Shown here: positions 45,187 through 55,201 of the stretch, one piece after another | Position numbering within the stretch: the stretch's first letter is position 1 | Layout: each line of letters opens with the position of its first letter | The notes under the pieces: generated by a model | Databases searched by the model: none | Told to the model about the DNA's origin: nothing | What the model saw: only the letters and a program-made list of their open reading frames with translations | DNA from: Mycobacterium colombiense CECT 3035 | GTDB taxonomy: Bacteria > Actinomycetota > Actinomycetes > Mycobacteriales > Mycobacteriaceae | Reading direction: 5' to 3' | DNA length: 64,000 nucleotides | Assembly: GCF_002105755.1 (NCBI RefSeq) | Contig: NZ_CP020821.1 | Location: 186,001-250,000, forward strand | Position numbers and translations under genes: made by a program

Positions 45187-45936
45187 TCAGCGCACCTGTG
45201 AGCGGCCGCGTTCCAGCACGGCCTCCCGGTTGGCGGCGATGTCGTCGCCGCTGGTTCGGAACTGGCGGGCCGCCGTCGCCTCCTGCCACAGCCCCGCGCT
45301 GGTCTGCGCGTCGTCGATGCGGTGATAAGACGCCAGCAACGCCCGCACCGCGTCCTGGTTGTTCCCGACGATCGAGGCCGCCACCGCCCGTGCCGCGCCC
45401 AGCAGCTGGTCGTGCGGCACCACCTCGGTCACCAGGCCGGCGCGCAGCGCGTCGGCGGCGGACAGGTAATCCCCGGTCATGCTCATCCGCCGGGCCAGCC
45501 CGACCCCCACCTTCTGCGGCAGCCGCACGCTCAGGCCCCACGTGGGCAGCAGCCCCACCCGGGCGTGCGTGTCGGCGAACCGGGCGTTCTCCGAGGCGAT
45601 CAGGATGTCGCAGTACAGCGCCAGCTCCAGCCCGCCGGTCACCGCGGCGCCGTTGATCGCGCCGATCACCGGCTTGGTCAGCGCCGGCCACCGCGGCGAG
45701 ATGTCGGGGAGCGCCGTGGAGCCGCCCAGCTCCTTGAGGTCCAGTCCCGCGCAGAACACCGGGTCGGCGCCGGTGACGATGACGACGTCGACGTCGTCGT
45801 CCGTTTCGGCGTCGGCCAGCGCGCCGAAGAAGCGGTCCCGCAACGCCGACGACAGCGCGTTGCGCGACTGCGGCCGGTTGAGGGTCAGGGTGCGCGCGCG
45901 CTCGTCGGTGTCGATCAGCAGGATCTCGTCGGTCAT
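45187..45936 (-). CDS. echA16: Enoyl-CoA hydratase/isomerase family protein EchA16
   Basis: The 249-aa crotonase-fold protein shows GADPVFCAGLDLKELG, the oxyanion-hole segment INGAAVTGGLELALYCD, ASENARFADTHARVGLLPTWG and KVGVGLARRMSMTGDYLSA. It probably hydrates an enoyl-CoA; the exact substrate is unknown. The ATG at 45936 gives the M. tuberculosis length, and a TACGGT box is correctly spaced for leaderless transcription from it. The gene is divergent from DUF2277, with 71 nt between. Confidence 0.92.
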   Translation of the reverse strand: MTDEILLIDTDERARTLTLNRPQSRNALSSALRDRFFGALADAETDDDVDVVIVTGADPVFCAGLDLKELGGSTALPDISPRWPALTKPVIGAINGAAVTGGLELALYCDILIASENARFADTHARVGLLPTWGLSVRLPQKVGVGLARRMSMTGDYLSAADALRAGLVTEVVPHDQLLGAARAVAASIVGNNQDAVRALLASYHRIDDAQTSAGLWQEATAARQFRTSGDDIAANREAVLERGRSQVR

Positions 45937-45942
45937 CACATC

Positions 45943-45948
45943 ACCGTA
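45943..45948 (-). promoter_or_regulatory. Candidate -10 box (TACGGT) for echA16
   Basis: On the minus strand TACGGT ends 6 nt before the ATG at 45936. The spacing supports that ATG as a leaderless start rather than the GTG at 45939. Confidence 0.35.
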
Positions 45949-46007
45949 GCCAGTCGTCGGTTGCGACCAGAGGCGGTGCCGCGGTGCAGCGCTTATCGTT
46001 GACCTTT

Positions 46008-46277
46008 ATGTGCCGGAATATCACCGAACTGCGTGGCCTGCAGCCAGCGGCCACCGCCGAGGAAATCGCCGCCGCGGCCCGGCAGTACGTGCGTAAGGTC
46101 AGCGGCATCACCCATCCCTCGGCGGCCAATGCCTCGGCGTTCGAGGCGGCGGTCGCCGAGGTCACCGAGACGACGACGCGGTTGCTGGGTCAGTTGCCCG
46201 CGCGGCGCCAGCCACCCAAGACGGTCCCGCCGCTGCGGCGGCCCGAGGTGCTCGCCCGCATGGCGGGCGCGAAATGA
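46008..46277 (+). CDS. DUF2277 protein
   Basis: The 89-aa protein starts MCRNITELRGLQPAATAEEI and continues RQYVRKVSGITHPS, the DUF2277 signature. The ATG at 46008 is chosen because the family begins MCRNI; an upstream in-frame TTG/GTG would add non-conserved residues. TATCGT 8 nt upstream may be its -10 box. It overlaps the DUF1802 start by 4 nt. Function unknown; the N-terminal Cys-Arg-Asn is invariant in the family. Confidence 0.85.
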   Translation: MCRNITELRGLQPAATAEEIAAAARQYVRKVSGITHPSAANASAFEAAVAEVTETTTRLLGQLPARRQPPKTVPPLRRPEVLARMAGAK

Positions 46278-46834
46278 CCGTCACCACAACGGTGCCCGCG
46301 CTCAAGGAGTGGAGCGCGGCGGTGCATGCCCTGCTGGACGGGCGCCAGCGGGTGCTGCTGCGCAAGGGCGGCATCGGGGAGAAGCGATTCGAACTGGCGG
46401 CCCGCGAGTTCCTGTTGTTCCCGACCGTCGCGCACAGCCACGCCGAGCGGGTGCGCGCCGAACATCAAGACCTGCTGGCGCCCGCCGCCGCCGACAGCAC
46501 CGACGACGAGTTGGTGATCCGGGCCGCCGCGAAAGTCGTTGCGGCGGTGCCGGTCGAGCGCCCGGACGGCCTTGCGGCCATCGAGGACTTGCACATCTGG
46601 ACCCCGGAGTCGGTGCGCGCCGACCGGCTCGACTTTCGTCCCAAGCACAAGCTGGCCGTGCTGGTGGTGTCGGTGCGCCCGCTGGTCGAGCCCGTGCGGC
46701 TGGACCGGACTCCGGAGTACGGCGGCTGCAAGAGCTGGGTGGAGCTACCCGTGCAGGCGCCGCTGCGCGACCCCGTTCATGACCAGGCGGCGCTAGCCGC
46801 GGTCGCCGACCGGGTCCGCGCCGCCGTTGGCTGA
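46274..46834 (+). CDS. DUF1802 protein
   Basis: The 186-aa protein has ALKEWSAAVHALLDGRQRVLLRKGGI, FLLFPTVAHSHAERV and WVELPVQAPLRDPVHD, typical of DUF1802. No catalytic motif is known to me. It is co-transcribed with DUF2277 (ATGA overlap), and its last 42 nt overlap the convergent CocE-type hydrolase gene. Confidence 0.82.
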   Translation: MTVTTTVPALKEWSAAVHALLDGRQRVLLRKGGIGEKRFELAAREFLLFPTVAHSHAERVRAEHQDLLAPAAADSTDDELVIRAAAKVVAAVPVERPDGLAAIEDLHIWTPESVRADRLDFRPKHKLAVLVVSVRPLVEPVRLDRTPEYGGCKSWVELPVQAPLRDPVHDQAALAAVADRVRAAVG

Positions 46835-48523
46835 CGGCTCGGCCGGCCCGATCGGCAACAGCAGCCGGGAGCGCCCGTAGCGCACCGTGTGGGTGACCGG
46901 CGTCGGCTGCCGGCCGGTCAGCACCGGTTCGCCGGAGCCGAGGTTGTGTGCGTAGCGCGGTGACCAGCTGCCTGCGATCAGCACCCGGATGCGTGAGCCG
47001 GCCCGGAAGCGGTGCGCCATGCCGTCGAGATCGAGGCGAACGATCTTGTCGGACTTGGGTTTTGCCGCGGCCTGCAGCCGCCGGTACGCCTCGCTGACGT
47101 TACGCGACCGGCCCTTGGCGTCGACCTCGCTGACCCGCACGAACAGGTCGGCGTGCGGATTGTCCGCGCCATGGGCGAGCTCGACGACCGGGCTGCCGTA
47201 GACGTACACATCCTCGGTGAGCGTCGCGCTGGTGAACGCCAGCACGTCGTCACGCGACGCCAGCCGGCTGTCGTCGCGGTAGCCGCCGTTGGCCGACAGC
47301 AACGGGCCGCCGGTCGTCGGCGTCGGGTGGGCCGGGTCGTAACGAAAAGTGACCGGGGCCAACCCCTTCAGCGTCGGCGCGGTCTCGCCGAGGTAGCCGC
47401 CGGGCCGCAGGTAGAGGGCACGTTCGGTGGTGGCGGGCGGCCAGTCGGGCAGGTTGCGCCAGCCGCCGCCCGCGCCGCCGCCGGTGACGTAGACCCGGAC
47501 CCGGCCGGGGCGGCGCGACGTCGCCGCGCCGGCCAGATGCGCGCCCAGCCAGTCCAGCGCCTCCCGGGCGCAGGTGGAGAACCCGCTGGTGAGCAGCTGG
47601 GTGTGCGTCCACGGGCCGACGGTGAGCGCGACGTCGACGCCGCGGCCGCGCAGGTGCGCGTACTGCTGCAGGGTCTGCCTGATGAAGATGTCCTGCCAGC
47701 CGCCCACCAACAGCACCGGCGCCTGCACGCGGTCCAGCGCGTCGTTGCACCGCAACGCGTCCCAGAACGGGTCGTCGGCTTCGCTGTGCTCGGCCCAGGA
47801 TTCGAACCAGGGGGCGCCGGTGCCGAGCAGGTCGCGCGCGGCGTCGCCCAGCGGCACCGCGGTCGCGGCCCGCGCCACCCTGCGGCGGGTCTGCAGCTGG
47901 CGCAGCGCGGCGCGAACACGCACCGGGTCCTCCTGGTGCGCCACCATATCGCTCCACCCGAGGAAGTCGTTGACCGCGAATGTTCCTGTGCCCCAGGTTG
48001 ATTCGTTGAAATCGTGCGGGCCGACCATGATGACGGCGGTGGCCAGTTCCGGCGGGGGATCCTGCAGCAGCGCCCACTGGGTGAAGCCCAGGTACGACAT
48101 GCCGATGGTGGCGAAACGCCCGGTGAACCAGGGCTGTTCGCGCAGCCAGGCGACGGTGTCGGCGCCGTCGGCGACCTCGTTGGCCATCGGCTCGAACACC
48201 CCGCCCGATCCGAACGTGCCGCGCACGCTCTGCAGCACCACGTGGTAGCCGCGCGACGCGTACAAGGCGCCGAAGATCAGCGTGAACGGGAACCCGCGCC
48301 CGTAGGGACCGCGGACCAGCAAGGTGCCCAGGGCCGACGCGGTGGTCGGCGCGTAGTGGTCGGCCACCAGCCGCACCCCGTCGCGCATCGGCACGGCGAC
48401 GCGCTGCACGGTGTAGTCGGTGGTCGCCGGCGGCAGGCCGAGCAGCCGGCCGGCGGCCTTGGTGCCCAGGTGCCGCAGGGTGTGCAGCGCCGGCTGCGCG
48501 GGTCGGACCGAGGTGAGACTCAC
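46793..48523 (-). CDS. CocE/NonD-family alpha/beta hydrolase (Rv2800-like)
   Basis: The 576-aa protein shows the X-Pro dipeptidyl-peptidase/cocaine-esterase architecture. VPMRDGVRLVADHYAP leads in, QSVRGTFGSGG is conserved, and GMSYLGFTQW carries the nucleophilic Ser. GGWQDIF and GPWTHTQ hold the other triad residues, and the C-terminal jelly-roll half follows (LTEDVYVYGSPVVEL to the end). No signal peptide is seen. It follows the DUF3558-like gene by 3 nt. The substrate is unknown (an ester or amide). Confidence 0.88.
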   Translation of the reverse strand: MSLTSVRPAQPALHTLRHLGTKAAGRLLGLPPATTDYTVQRVAVPMRDGVRLVADHYAPTTASALGTLLVRGPYGRGFPFTLIFGALYASRGYHVVLQSVRGTFGSGGVFEPMANEVADGADTVAWLREQPWFTGRFATIGMSYLGFTQWALLQDPPPELATAVIMVGPHDFNESTWGTGTFAVNDFLGWSDMVAHQEDPVRVRAALRQLQTRRRVARAATAVPLGDAARDLLGTGAPWFESWAEHSEADDPFWDALRCNDALDRVQAPVLLVGGWQDIFIRQTLQQYAHLRGRGVDVALTVGPWTHTQLLTSGFSTCAREALDWLGAHLAGAATSRRPGRVRVYVTGGGAGGGWRNLPDWPPATTERALYLRPGGYLGETAPTLKGLAPVTFRYDPAHPTPTTGGPLLSANGGYRDDSRLASRDDVLAFTSATLTEDVYVYGSPVVELAHGADNPHADLFVRVSEVDAKGRSRNVSEAYRRLQAAAKPKSDKIVRLDLDGMAHRFRAGSRIRVLIAGSWSPRYAHNLGSGEPVLTGRQPTPVTHTVRYGRSRLLLPIGPAEPSANGGADPVGDRG

Positions 48524-48526
48524 GAC

Positions 48527-49114
48527 CTAGAACTTGTAATACGGGGCGAGGTCGTTGGCGCGCTGCAGATTGGTCTGCATGCAGTCGACCTCGGGGTTGG
48601 AGTAGACGGTCGAGTAGTACAGCGCCTGCTGCAGCACGCCGTAGCTGGTCTTGAACGCGACCATGCAGGAGTAGAACCAGTAGCTGTTGTGGTAGGTCGG
48701 CTTGAGCACCCAGTACTGCGCGGCGCGGTGACCCGCGATCGTCGTCTCGACGGCGTCGGCGGGCAGCGACTGCTCGTAGGTGCGCCAGATGATCGGCTCG
48801 ACGGCCACCTGATAGTTCCCGGCGTCGAAGTGGCAGCGCAGCCCGTCCTCGTGTTCGGGCGGTGTGAAGCCCAGGCCGAGCCCCTGGATGACGTCGAACG
48901 GGATGTCCTCGCACGCGTCGAAGGGGCGCGGATCCGTCGTCGCCACGATCGGGCTCTTCATCGTGGTCTCCATCGGCTGGGCGGTCGAGCGCAGCTCGAC
49001 GGACCGGTCGCCGCCACCCGGCGCGGCCGGGCCGCTCAGCAAGCCCACCGTGCCCCCGATGGCCGCTGTGAGCAGCGCGCCCAGCGCCCCCATCAGACGA
49101 ACATTGGCGAACAC
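48527..49114 (-). CDS. Exported DUF3558-like protein (Rv2799-like)
   Basis: The 195-aa protein has a signal-anchor (VRLMGALGALLTAAIGGTVGLL, about 5-27) and a DUF3558-like core starting RPFDACEDIPFDVIQGLGL with later RCHFDAGNYQVAV and DCMQTN. In mycobacteria this family includes small lipoproteins, but no lipobox is evident here. It lies 161 nt from the divergent pptH and is probably transcribed with the CocE-type gene. The function is unknown. Confidence 0.7.
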   Translation of the reverse strand: MFANVRLMGALGALLTAAIGGTVGLLSGPAAPGGGDRSVELRSTAQPMETTMKSPIVATTDPRPFDACEDIPFDVIQGLGLGFTPPEHEDGLRCHFDAGNYQVAVEPIIWRTYEQSLPADAVETTIAGHRAAQYWVLKPTYHNSYWFYSCMVAFKTSYGVLQQALYYSTVYSNPEVDCMQTNLQRANDLAPYYKF

Positions 49115-49275
49115 GACAACCCCCCTGACGCCTCAGCGGTCCTTTGGGGGGAGTGTACAAGTCCCGCGCGCGGCGTCACAGGCAAACCTGAACTTGTTCT
49201 AACTCGCCCGCTCGCGGGCCGAAATGGCGCCCGCGAAAGGGGCCTGCCCGGTTCGGGTCGTTAGGGTGGTTAATC

Positions 49276-50253
49276 GTGGCTGTGCATTCAGCGGGGCAGG
49301 AATCGACCAACGGTGGGCAACCGACGCTGTGGGCGGTGTCCGACCTGCACACCGGCCATCTGGGCAACAAGCCGGTCACCGAATCGCTGCACCCCTCCTC
49401 GCCCGATGACTGGCTGATCGTGGCCGGCGACGTCGCCGAACGCACCGACGAGATCCGCTGGGCCCTTGACCTGCTGCGACGGCGCTTCGCCAAGGTGATC
49501 TGGGTGCCGGGCAACCACGAGCTGTGGACCACCACCCGCGACCCGGTGCAGATCTTCGGCAAGGCGCGCTACGAGTACCTGGTCAACATGTGCGACGAGA
49601 TGGGCGTGGTCACGCCCGAGCATCCGTTCCCGGTCTGGACCGAGCGCGGCGGCCCGGCCACGATCGTGCCGATGTTCTTGCTCTACGACTACAGCTTCTT
49701 GCCCGAGGGGGCCACGAGCAAAGCCGAAGGCCTGACCATCGCGCGCGAGCGCAACGTGGTGGCCACCGACGAGTTCCTGCTCTCCCCGGAGCCGTACGCC
49801 ACGCGTGAGGCGTGGTGCCGCGAGCGCCTGCAGATCACCCGTGCCCGTCTCGAAGAGCTGGACTGGATGACCCCGACCGTCCTGGTGAATCACTTCCCGC
49901 TGGTCCGCGAGCCCTGCGACGCGCTGTTCTACCCGGAGTTCTCGCTGTGGTGCGGAACCACCAAAACCGCCGACTGGCATACCCGCTACAACGCGGTGTG
50001 TTCGGTCTACGGCCACCTGCACATCCCGCGCACCACCTGGTATGACGACGTGCGCTTCGAGGAGGTGTCGGTGGGTTATCCGCGGGAGTGGCGGCGCCGC
50101 AAGCCACCCAGCTGGCTGCGCCAGGTGCTGCCGGATCCGCAGTACGCGCCGGGCGACCTCAACGACTTCGGCGGCCACTTCGAGATCACTCCCGAGATGA
50201 AGGCGCAGGCCGCGCAGTTCCGGGAACGGTTGCGGCAGCGGCAATCACGATGA
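49276..50253 (+). CDS. pptH: Phosphopantetheinyl hydrolase PptH (metallophosphoesterase)
   Basis: The 325-aa protein has the calcineurin-like metal motifs SDLHTGHL, AGDVAE, PGNHELW, LVNHFPL and GHLHIPRTT. Its orthologue Rv2795c removes phosphopantetheine from carrier proteins, opposing PptT. The two genes overlap by ATGA, so opposing activities are made from one mRNA. The GTG at 49276 is preceded by tagggt 8 nt upstream, which may be a -10 box for a leaderless mRNA. Confidence 0.92.
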   Translation: MAVHSAGQESTNGGQPTLWAVSDLHTGHLGNKPVTESLHPSSPDDWLIVAGDVAERTDEIRWALDLLRRRFAKVIWVPGNHELWTTTRDPVQIFGKARYEYLVNMCDEMGVVTPEHPFPVWTERGGPATIVPMFLLYDYSFLPEGATSKAEGLTIARERNVVATDEFLLSPEPYATREAWCRERLQITRARLEELDWMTPTVLVNHFPLVREPCDALFYPEFSLWCGTTKTADWHTRYNAVCSVYGHLHIPRTTWYDDVRFEEVSVGYPREWRRRKPPSWLRQVLPDPQYAPGDLNDFGGHFEITPEMKAQAAQFRERLRQRQSR

Positions 50254-50930
50254 CGGGGGACATGCTGGTTTCCTCGGTGCTGCCGGTCGCCGACGGCCTG
50301 GCCTACTCGGAGGTGTACGCCGACCCGCCCGATCTCGCGCCGCTGCCCGAAGAGGAGCCGCTGATCGCCCGGTCGGTGGCCAAGCGCCGCAATGAGTTCA
50401 TCACCGTCCGGCACTGCGCCCGGATCGCGCTGGGCGAGCTCGGCCTGCCGCCGGTGCCGATCCTCAAGGGCGAGAAGGGTGAACCCTGCTGGCCCGACGG
50501 CGTCGTGGGCAGCCTCACCCACTGCACCGGCTATCGGGGCGCGGTGGTGGGCCGCACCGACGCGGTGCGCTCGGTGGGCATCGACGCCGAACCGCACGAC
50601 GTGCTGCCCGACGGCGTGCTCAACGCGATCAGCCTGCCGGCCGAACGCAGCGAGATCCCCGCCAGCCTGACGGGTGAGCTGCATTGGGATCGAATCCTGT
50701 TCTGCGCCAAGGAGGCGACGTACAAGGCCTGGTTCCCGCTGACCAAACGGTGGCTGGGCTTCGAGGACGCGCACATCGCATTCGAGGCCGACGGACCCGG
50801 GGCGGCGACGGGCGGGTTCGTGTCGCGGATCCTGATCGATCCCGAGGCGCTGTCCGGGCCGCCGCTGACCGAGCTGCGCGGGCGATGGTCGGTCGAGCGC
50901 GGGCTGGTGCTGACCGCCATCGTGCTATGA
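50250..50930 (+). CDS. pptT: 4'-phosphopantetheinyl transferase PptT
   Basis: The 226-aa Sfp-type transferase activates carrier proteins of siderophore and polyketide synthesis with the CoA phosphopantetheine arm. It has [51 protein letters not shown] and [25 protein letters not shown]; these include the magnesium ligands Asp/Glu and the KEATYK motif. The start and stop overlap pptH and truB by 4 nt each. Confidence 0.96.
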   Translation: MTGDMLVSSVLPVADGLAYSEVYADPPDLAPLPEEEPLIARSVAKRRNEFITVRHCARIALGELGLPPVPILKGEKGEPCWPDGVVGSLTHCTGYRGAVVGRTDAVRSVGIDAEPHDVLPDGVLNAISLPAERSEIPASLTGELHWDRILFCAKEATYKAWFPLTKRWLGFEDAHIAFEADGPGAATGGFVSRILIDPEALSGPPLTELRGRWSVERGLVLTAIVL

Positions 50931-51819
50931 GCCAAAGCCCCACCGGGCCAGGGATAGTCGTCGTCGACAAGCCCCCCGGAATGACCAGTCACGACGTGGT
51001 CGGGCGCTGCCGCCGGATCTTTTCCACCAGGCGGGTGGGGCACGCGGGGACGCTGGACCCGATGGCCACCGGCGTGCTGGTGATCGGCGTCGAGCGGGCC
51101 ACCAAGATCCTCGGCCTGCTGACCGCGACCGCCAAGTCCTATACCGCCACCATCCGGCTGGGCCAGAGCACGTCCACCGACGACGCCGAGGGCGAACTCG
51201 TGCGCAGCGTCTCGGCGCGGCACCTGACCGGCGAGGCCGTCGAATCCGCGATGGGCGGCCTGCGCGGCGACATCGAACAGGTGCCCTCGACGGTCAGTGC
51301 CATCAAGGTGGACGGCAAGCGCGCCTACCGGCTGGCCCGCGAGGGCCAGACCGTCGAGTTGAAGGCGCGCCCGGTGCGCATCGACCGGTTCGAGGTGCGC
51401 GACATCCGATACCGCGACGACGTCGTCGACCTGGACGTCGAGGTGGACTGCTCGTCGGGAACCTACATCCGCGCCCTGGCCCGCGACCTCGGCGACGCGC
51501 TGGGCGTCGGGGGCACCTGACGGCGTTGCGGCGCACCAGCGTCGGGCGCTTCGGGCTCGACCAGGCGCACCAGCTCGACGAACTGGCGGAGCACCCGCGG
51601 CTCAGCTACAGCCTGGACGAGGCCTGCCTGCTGATCTTTCCGCGCCGCGACCTGTCCGCCGCGGAGGCCGAGGCGACCGGCCACGGCCGGCCGCTGGGCC
51701 CGGCGGGCATCGACGGCACCTACGCCGCCTGCGACCCCGCCGGCCGGGTGATGGCGCTGCTGCGCGACGAGGGTTCGCGGACCAAGCCGGTGGTGGTGAT
51801 CCGCCCGGCGACGCTGTGA
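50927..51819 (+). CDS. truB: tRNA pseudouridine synthase TruB, with apparent frameshift
   Basis: From ATG 50927 the frame encodes [34 protein letters not shown] with the catalytic Asp, and [22 protein letters not shown]. It then stops at 51520 because ggggg at 51509-51513 seems one G short. The next frame continues as [17 protein letters not shown] and ends at 51819, as expected for TruB. With one G restored the protein is about 298 aa and complete, including the C-terminal PUA-like part. TruB modifies U55 of tRNA. Confidence 0.88.
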
Positions 51820-51887
51820 CCGCCCCGGCCGAACGGTTGGTTGGGCTACGTTGCACACTGAATGCCTAGACCGTTCGGAAGGGGACA

Positions 51888-53093
51888 ATGATGTCCGGCA
51901 AGATGTCCAGCAAGGTTTATGTCGTCGGCGTCGGAATGACGAAATTCGAGAAGCCTGGCCGCCGAGAGGGCTGGGACTATCCGGACATGGCCCGGGAATC
52001 GGGAACCAACGCGCTGACGGACGCCGGCATCGACTACCGCGAGGTCCAGCAGGGCTACGTGGGCTACTGCTCGGGCGACTCCACGTCGGGCCAGCGCGCG
52101 CTCTACGAGCTCGGCATGACCGGCATTCCGATCGTCAACGTCAACAACAACTGCTCCACCGGCTCGACGGCGCTGTTCCTGGCCGCCCAGGCCATCCGTG
52201 GCGGGATCGTCGACTGCGCGATCGCGCTCGGCTTCGAGAAGATGCAGCCCGGCTCGCTGGGCGGCGGCGCGCAGGACCGCGAATCGCCGATGGGCAAGCA
52301 CGTCAAGGCGATGGCCGCGATCGACGAGTTCGCGATGCCCGTCGCGCCGTGGATGTTCGGCGCCGCCGGACGCGAGCACATGAAGCAATACGGCAGCACC
52401 GCCGAACATTTCGCCAAGATCGGCTACAAGAACCACAAGCACTCGGTCAACAACCCGTTCGCCCAGTTCCAGGAGTCCTACACGCTCGACGACATCCTGG
52501 CGGCGCGGATGATCTCCGACCCGCTGACCAAGCTGCAGTGCTCGCCCACCTCGGACGGCTCGGGTGCGGCGATCCTGGCCTCGGAAAGCTTCGTCGACAG
52601 CCACGGGCTGGCCGGCCAGGCGGTGGAGATCGTCGGGCAGGCCATGACCACCGACTTCGCGTCGACGTTCGACGGCAGCGCGAAGAACCTCATCGGCTAT
52701 GACATGAATGTCCAGGCCGCGCAACAGGTTTACGACCAGTCCGGGCTGGGGCCGCAGGACTTCCAGGTGATCGAGCTGCACGACTGCTTCTCGGCCAACG
52801 AACTGCTGCTCTACGAGGCCCTCGGACTGTGCGGTCCGGGCGAGGCGCCCAAGCTGATCGACAACAACGACACCACCTACGGCGGCCGCTGGGTGGTCAA
52901 CCCGTCCGGCGGCCTGATCTCCAAGGGGCACCCGCTGGGCGCGACCGGCCTGGCGCAGTGCGCCGAACTGACCTGGCAGCTGCGCGGGACCGCCGACAAG
53001 CGTCAGGTCGACAACGTCAGCGCCGCACTGCAGCACAACATCGGACTGGGCGGCGCAGCCGTCGTCACCGCCTACCAGCGCGCCGAGCGTTAG
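51888..53093 (+). CDS. ltp1: Lipid-transfer/thiolase-like protein Ltp1
   Basis: The 401-aa protein is an SCP-x-type thiolase homologue. The acyl-binding Cys motif is [14 protein letters not shown] (Cys89), and later HDCFSANEL and [13 protein letters not shown] carry His residues. Such proteins act in sterol side-chain or lipid breakdown. An ATG at 51891 is an alternative start; ggaagggg precedes them. fadE21 follows after 6 nt, so the pair may act on the same acyl-CoA. Confidence 0.93.
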   Translation: MMSGKMSSKVYVVGVGMTKFEKPGRREGWDYPDMARESGTNALTDAGIDYREVQQGYVGYCSGDSTSGQRALYELGMTGIPIVNVNNNCSTGSTALFLAAQAIRGGIVDCAIALGFEKMQPGSLGGGAQDRESPMGKHVKAMAAIDEFAMPVAPWMFGAAGREHMKQYGSTAEHFAKIGYKNHKHSVNNPFAQFQESYTLDDILAARMISDPLTKLQCSPTSDGSGAAILASESFVDSHGLAGQAVEIVGQAMTTDFASTFDGSAKNLIGYDMNVQAAQQVYDQSGLGPQDFQVIELHDCFSANELLLYEALGLCGPGEAPKLIDNNDTTYGGRWVVNPSGGLISKGHPLGATGLAQCAELTWQLRGTADKRQVDNVSAALQHNIGLGGAAVVTAYQRAER

Positions 53094-53099
53094 GCCGCC

Positions 53100-54371
53100 A
53101 TGATCGAGTGGTCCGACACCGACCTGATGGTCCGGGATGCCGTGCGGCAGTTCGTCGACAAGGAGATTCGCCCGCACGTCGACGAACTCGAAACCGGCGC
53201 GATGTCGCCGTATCCGATCGCGCGCAAGCTGTTCAGCCAGTTCGGCCTCGATGCCATGGCCGCCGAGTCGGTCAAGAAGATGCTGGACCGCGAGCGGGCC
53301 AAGCTCGACGGCGCGCCCGCTCCCCAGGAACGTGACGAAAAGTCCGACGACTCAGGTGGTTTCGGTGGCGGCGCGCAGGGATCGATGATCGCGGTGCTGG
53401 TGTCCGAAATCGCCCGGGTCAGCATCGGGTTGCTCAGCACCGCGTCGGTGAGCCTGGGCCTGGGCGCGGCGACCATCATGAGCCGCGGCACGCTGGCCCA
53501 GAAGGAGCGCTGGCTGCCCGAGCTGATGACGCTGGAAAAGATTGCGGCATGGGCGATTACCGAGCCGGATTCGGGCTCGGACGCGTTCGGCGGCATGAAG
53601 ACCTACGTCAAGCGCGACGGCCAGGACTACATCCTCAACGGCCAGAAGACGTTCATCACCAACGGGCCCTGCGCCGACGTCCTGGTGGTGTACGCGAAAC
53701 TCGACGAGGGCGACGCGAGCCCGGACAAGCAGGACAAGCGCAACCGCCCGGTGCTGGTCTTCGTGCTCGACGCGGGCATGCCGGGCCTCACCCAGGGCAA
53801 GCCCTTCAAGAAGATGGGCATGATGTCCTCGCCGACCGGCGAGCTGTTCTTCGACAACGTGCGGCTGGGACCGGACCGGCTGCTCGGCGAGAGCGAACAG
53901 CACGCCGACGGTGACGGCCGCGACAGCGCCCGGGCCAACTTCGCCGCCGAGCGGATCGGGATCGCGATGATGGCCTTGGGCATCATCGACGAATGCCACC
54001 GGCTGTGCGTGGATTACGCCAAGAGCCGGACGTTGTGGGGCAAGAACATCGGGCAATTCCAGCTGATCCAGCTCAAGCTGGCCAAGATGGAGATCGCCCG
54101 AATGAACGTGCAGAACATGGTCTTTCACACCATCGAGCGCCAGCAGGCCGGCAAGCCGCTGACGCTGGCCGAGGCGTCGGCGATCAAGCTGTACTCGTCG
54201 GAGGCGGCCACCGATGTGGCGATGGAGGCCGTGCAGCTGTTCGGCGGCAACGGATACATGGCCGAATACCGGGTGGAGCAGCTGGCCCGCGACGCCAAGT
54301 CGCTGATGATCTACGCGGGCAGCAACGAGGTTCAGGTCACCCACATCGCCAAGGGCCTGCTGGCCGACTGA
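53100..54371 (+). CDS. fadE21: Acyl-CoA dehydrogenase FadE21
   Basis: The 423-aa flavoenzyme introduces a double bond into acyl-CoA. It has AAWAITEPDSGSDAFGGM, the DYILNGQKTFITNG flavin segment, KKMGMMSSPTGELFFDNVR, and the C-terminal QLFGGNGYMAEYRVEQLARDAK followed by YAGSNEVQ. A short Asp/Lys/Gly-rich insertion (about 75-95, DEKSDDSGGFGGG) is unusual. It is transcribed with ltp1 and may act in the same beta-oxidation-type step. Confidence 0.94.
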   Translation: MIEWSDTDLMVRDAVRQFVDKEIRPHVDELETGAMSPYPIARKLFSQFGLDAMAAESVKKMLDRERAKLDGAPAPQERDEKSDDSGGFGGGAQGSMIAVLVSEIARVSIGLLSTASVSLGLGAATIMSRGTLAQKERWLPELMTLEKIAAWAITEPDSGSDAFGGMKTYVKRDGQDYILNGQKTFITNGPCADVLVVYAKLDEGDASPDKQDKRNRPVLVFVLDAGMPGLTQGKPFKKMGMMSSPTGELFFDNVRLGPDRLLGESEQHADGDGRDSARANFAAERIGIAMMALGIIDECHRLCVDYAKSRTLWGKNIGQFQLIQLKLAKMEIARMNVQNMVFHTIERQQAGKPLTLAEASAIKLYSSEAATDVAMEAVQLFGGNGYMAEYRVEQLARDAKSLMIYAGSNEVQVTHIAKGLLAD

Positions 54372-54396
54372 GCTAGACCTTGCGCGCCCCGCCGGG

Positions 54397-55101
54397 TCAG
54401 GCCGTCACCCAGATCGCCCGGGCCGCCGGGCTGCCCAGGTCGACCGTCGTCTCGGCGCCGTCGCCGGAGTCGATCGAGACCGAGATCATGCCGGCGAATT
54501 CGCGGCGGGTCAGGACCCGCAGCCGGGAGTCGAGGTTGATGCCGACGTCGGTGAAGTAGCGCAGCATCTCGGGGTCGGCGTCGGAGATGCGGGCCACCGT
54601 CCCGGTGTCCCCGTCGTCGCACGCCCAGAGCTGGCGGGCCGGCGGGGTGGGCACCTGCCCGTCCGAGGCCGGGATCGGGTCACCGTGCGGGTCGCGCTGC
54701 GGGAACCCCAGCTTGGCGTCGATGCGCGCCACCAGCCGATCGGACACCGCGTGCTCGAGCACCTCGGCCTCGTCGTGCACCTCGTCCCAGGCGTAGCCGA
54801 GTTCGTTGACCAGGAAGGTCTCCAGCAGCCGGTGCCGGCGCACCATCGCCAGCGCCGCGCGCCGGCCCGCCTCGGTCAGCGTCACCGCGCCGTACTTCTC
54901 GTGGTCGACGAGGCCCTGCTCGGCGAGCTTGCGGATGGACTCCGAGGCCGTGCTGGCCGACACCCCGATCTTCTCGGCCAGCATCTTGGTGCTGACCTTC
55001 TGCGGCGCGTCTTTGGGGGACCACTCCTGGGCATTCCAGATGACCTTGAGGTAGTCCTGGCCGACCGCGGTGATGCCGCCGTGCTCTTCGTCAGCCCTCA
55101 C
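54397..55101 (-). CDS. sirR: DtxR-family metal-dependent regulator (SirR/MntR-like)
   Basis: The 234-aa protein has the DtxR/MntR plan. The winged helix holds VSTKMLAEKIGVSASTASESIRKL. The metal-binding dimerisation domain has HRLLETFLVNELGYAWDEVHDEAEVLEHAVSD. A C-terminal SH3-like (FeoA) domain is present (ARQLWACDDGDTGTVARIS). It probably represses manganese or iron uptake when metal is plentiful. The GTG at 55101 is chosen to match the M. tuberculosis start (RADEE). It stands alone, divergent from ribF. Confidence 0.9.
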   Translation of the reverse strand: MRADEEHGGITAVGQDYLKVIWNAQEWSPKDAPQKVSTKMLAEKIGVSASTASESIRKLAEQGLVDHEKYGAVTLTEAGRRAALAMVRRHRLLETFLVNELGYAWDEVHDEAEVLEHAVSDRLVARIDAKLGFPQRDPHGDPIPASDGQVPTPPARQLWACDDGDTGTVARISDADPEMLRYFTDVGINLDSRLRVLTRREFAGMISVSIDSGDGAETTVDLGSPAARAIWVTA

Positions 55102-55201
55102 ACCGAGAAAGTTTAGGCAACCCACGCCTCATCCGGCGTGTTCCCCGACACCATGGCGGGTGTTTGCCCCTCTGGATCTCCCGGCGGAACACTCGGCGCC
55201 G

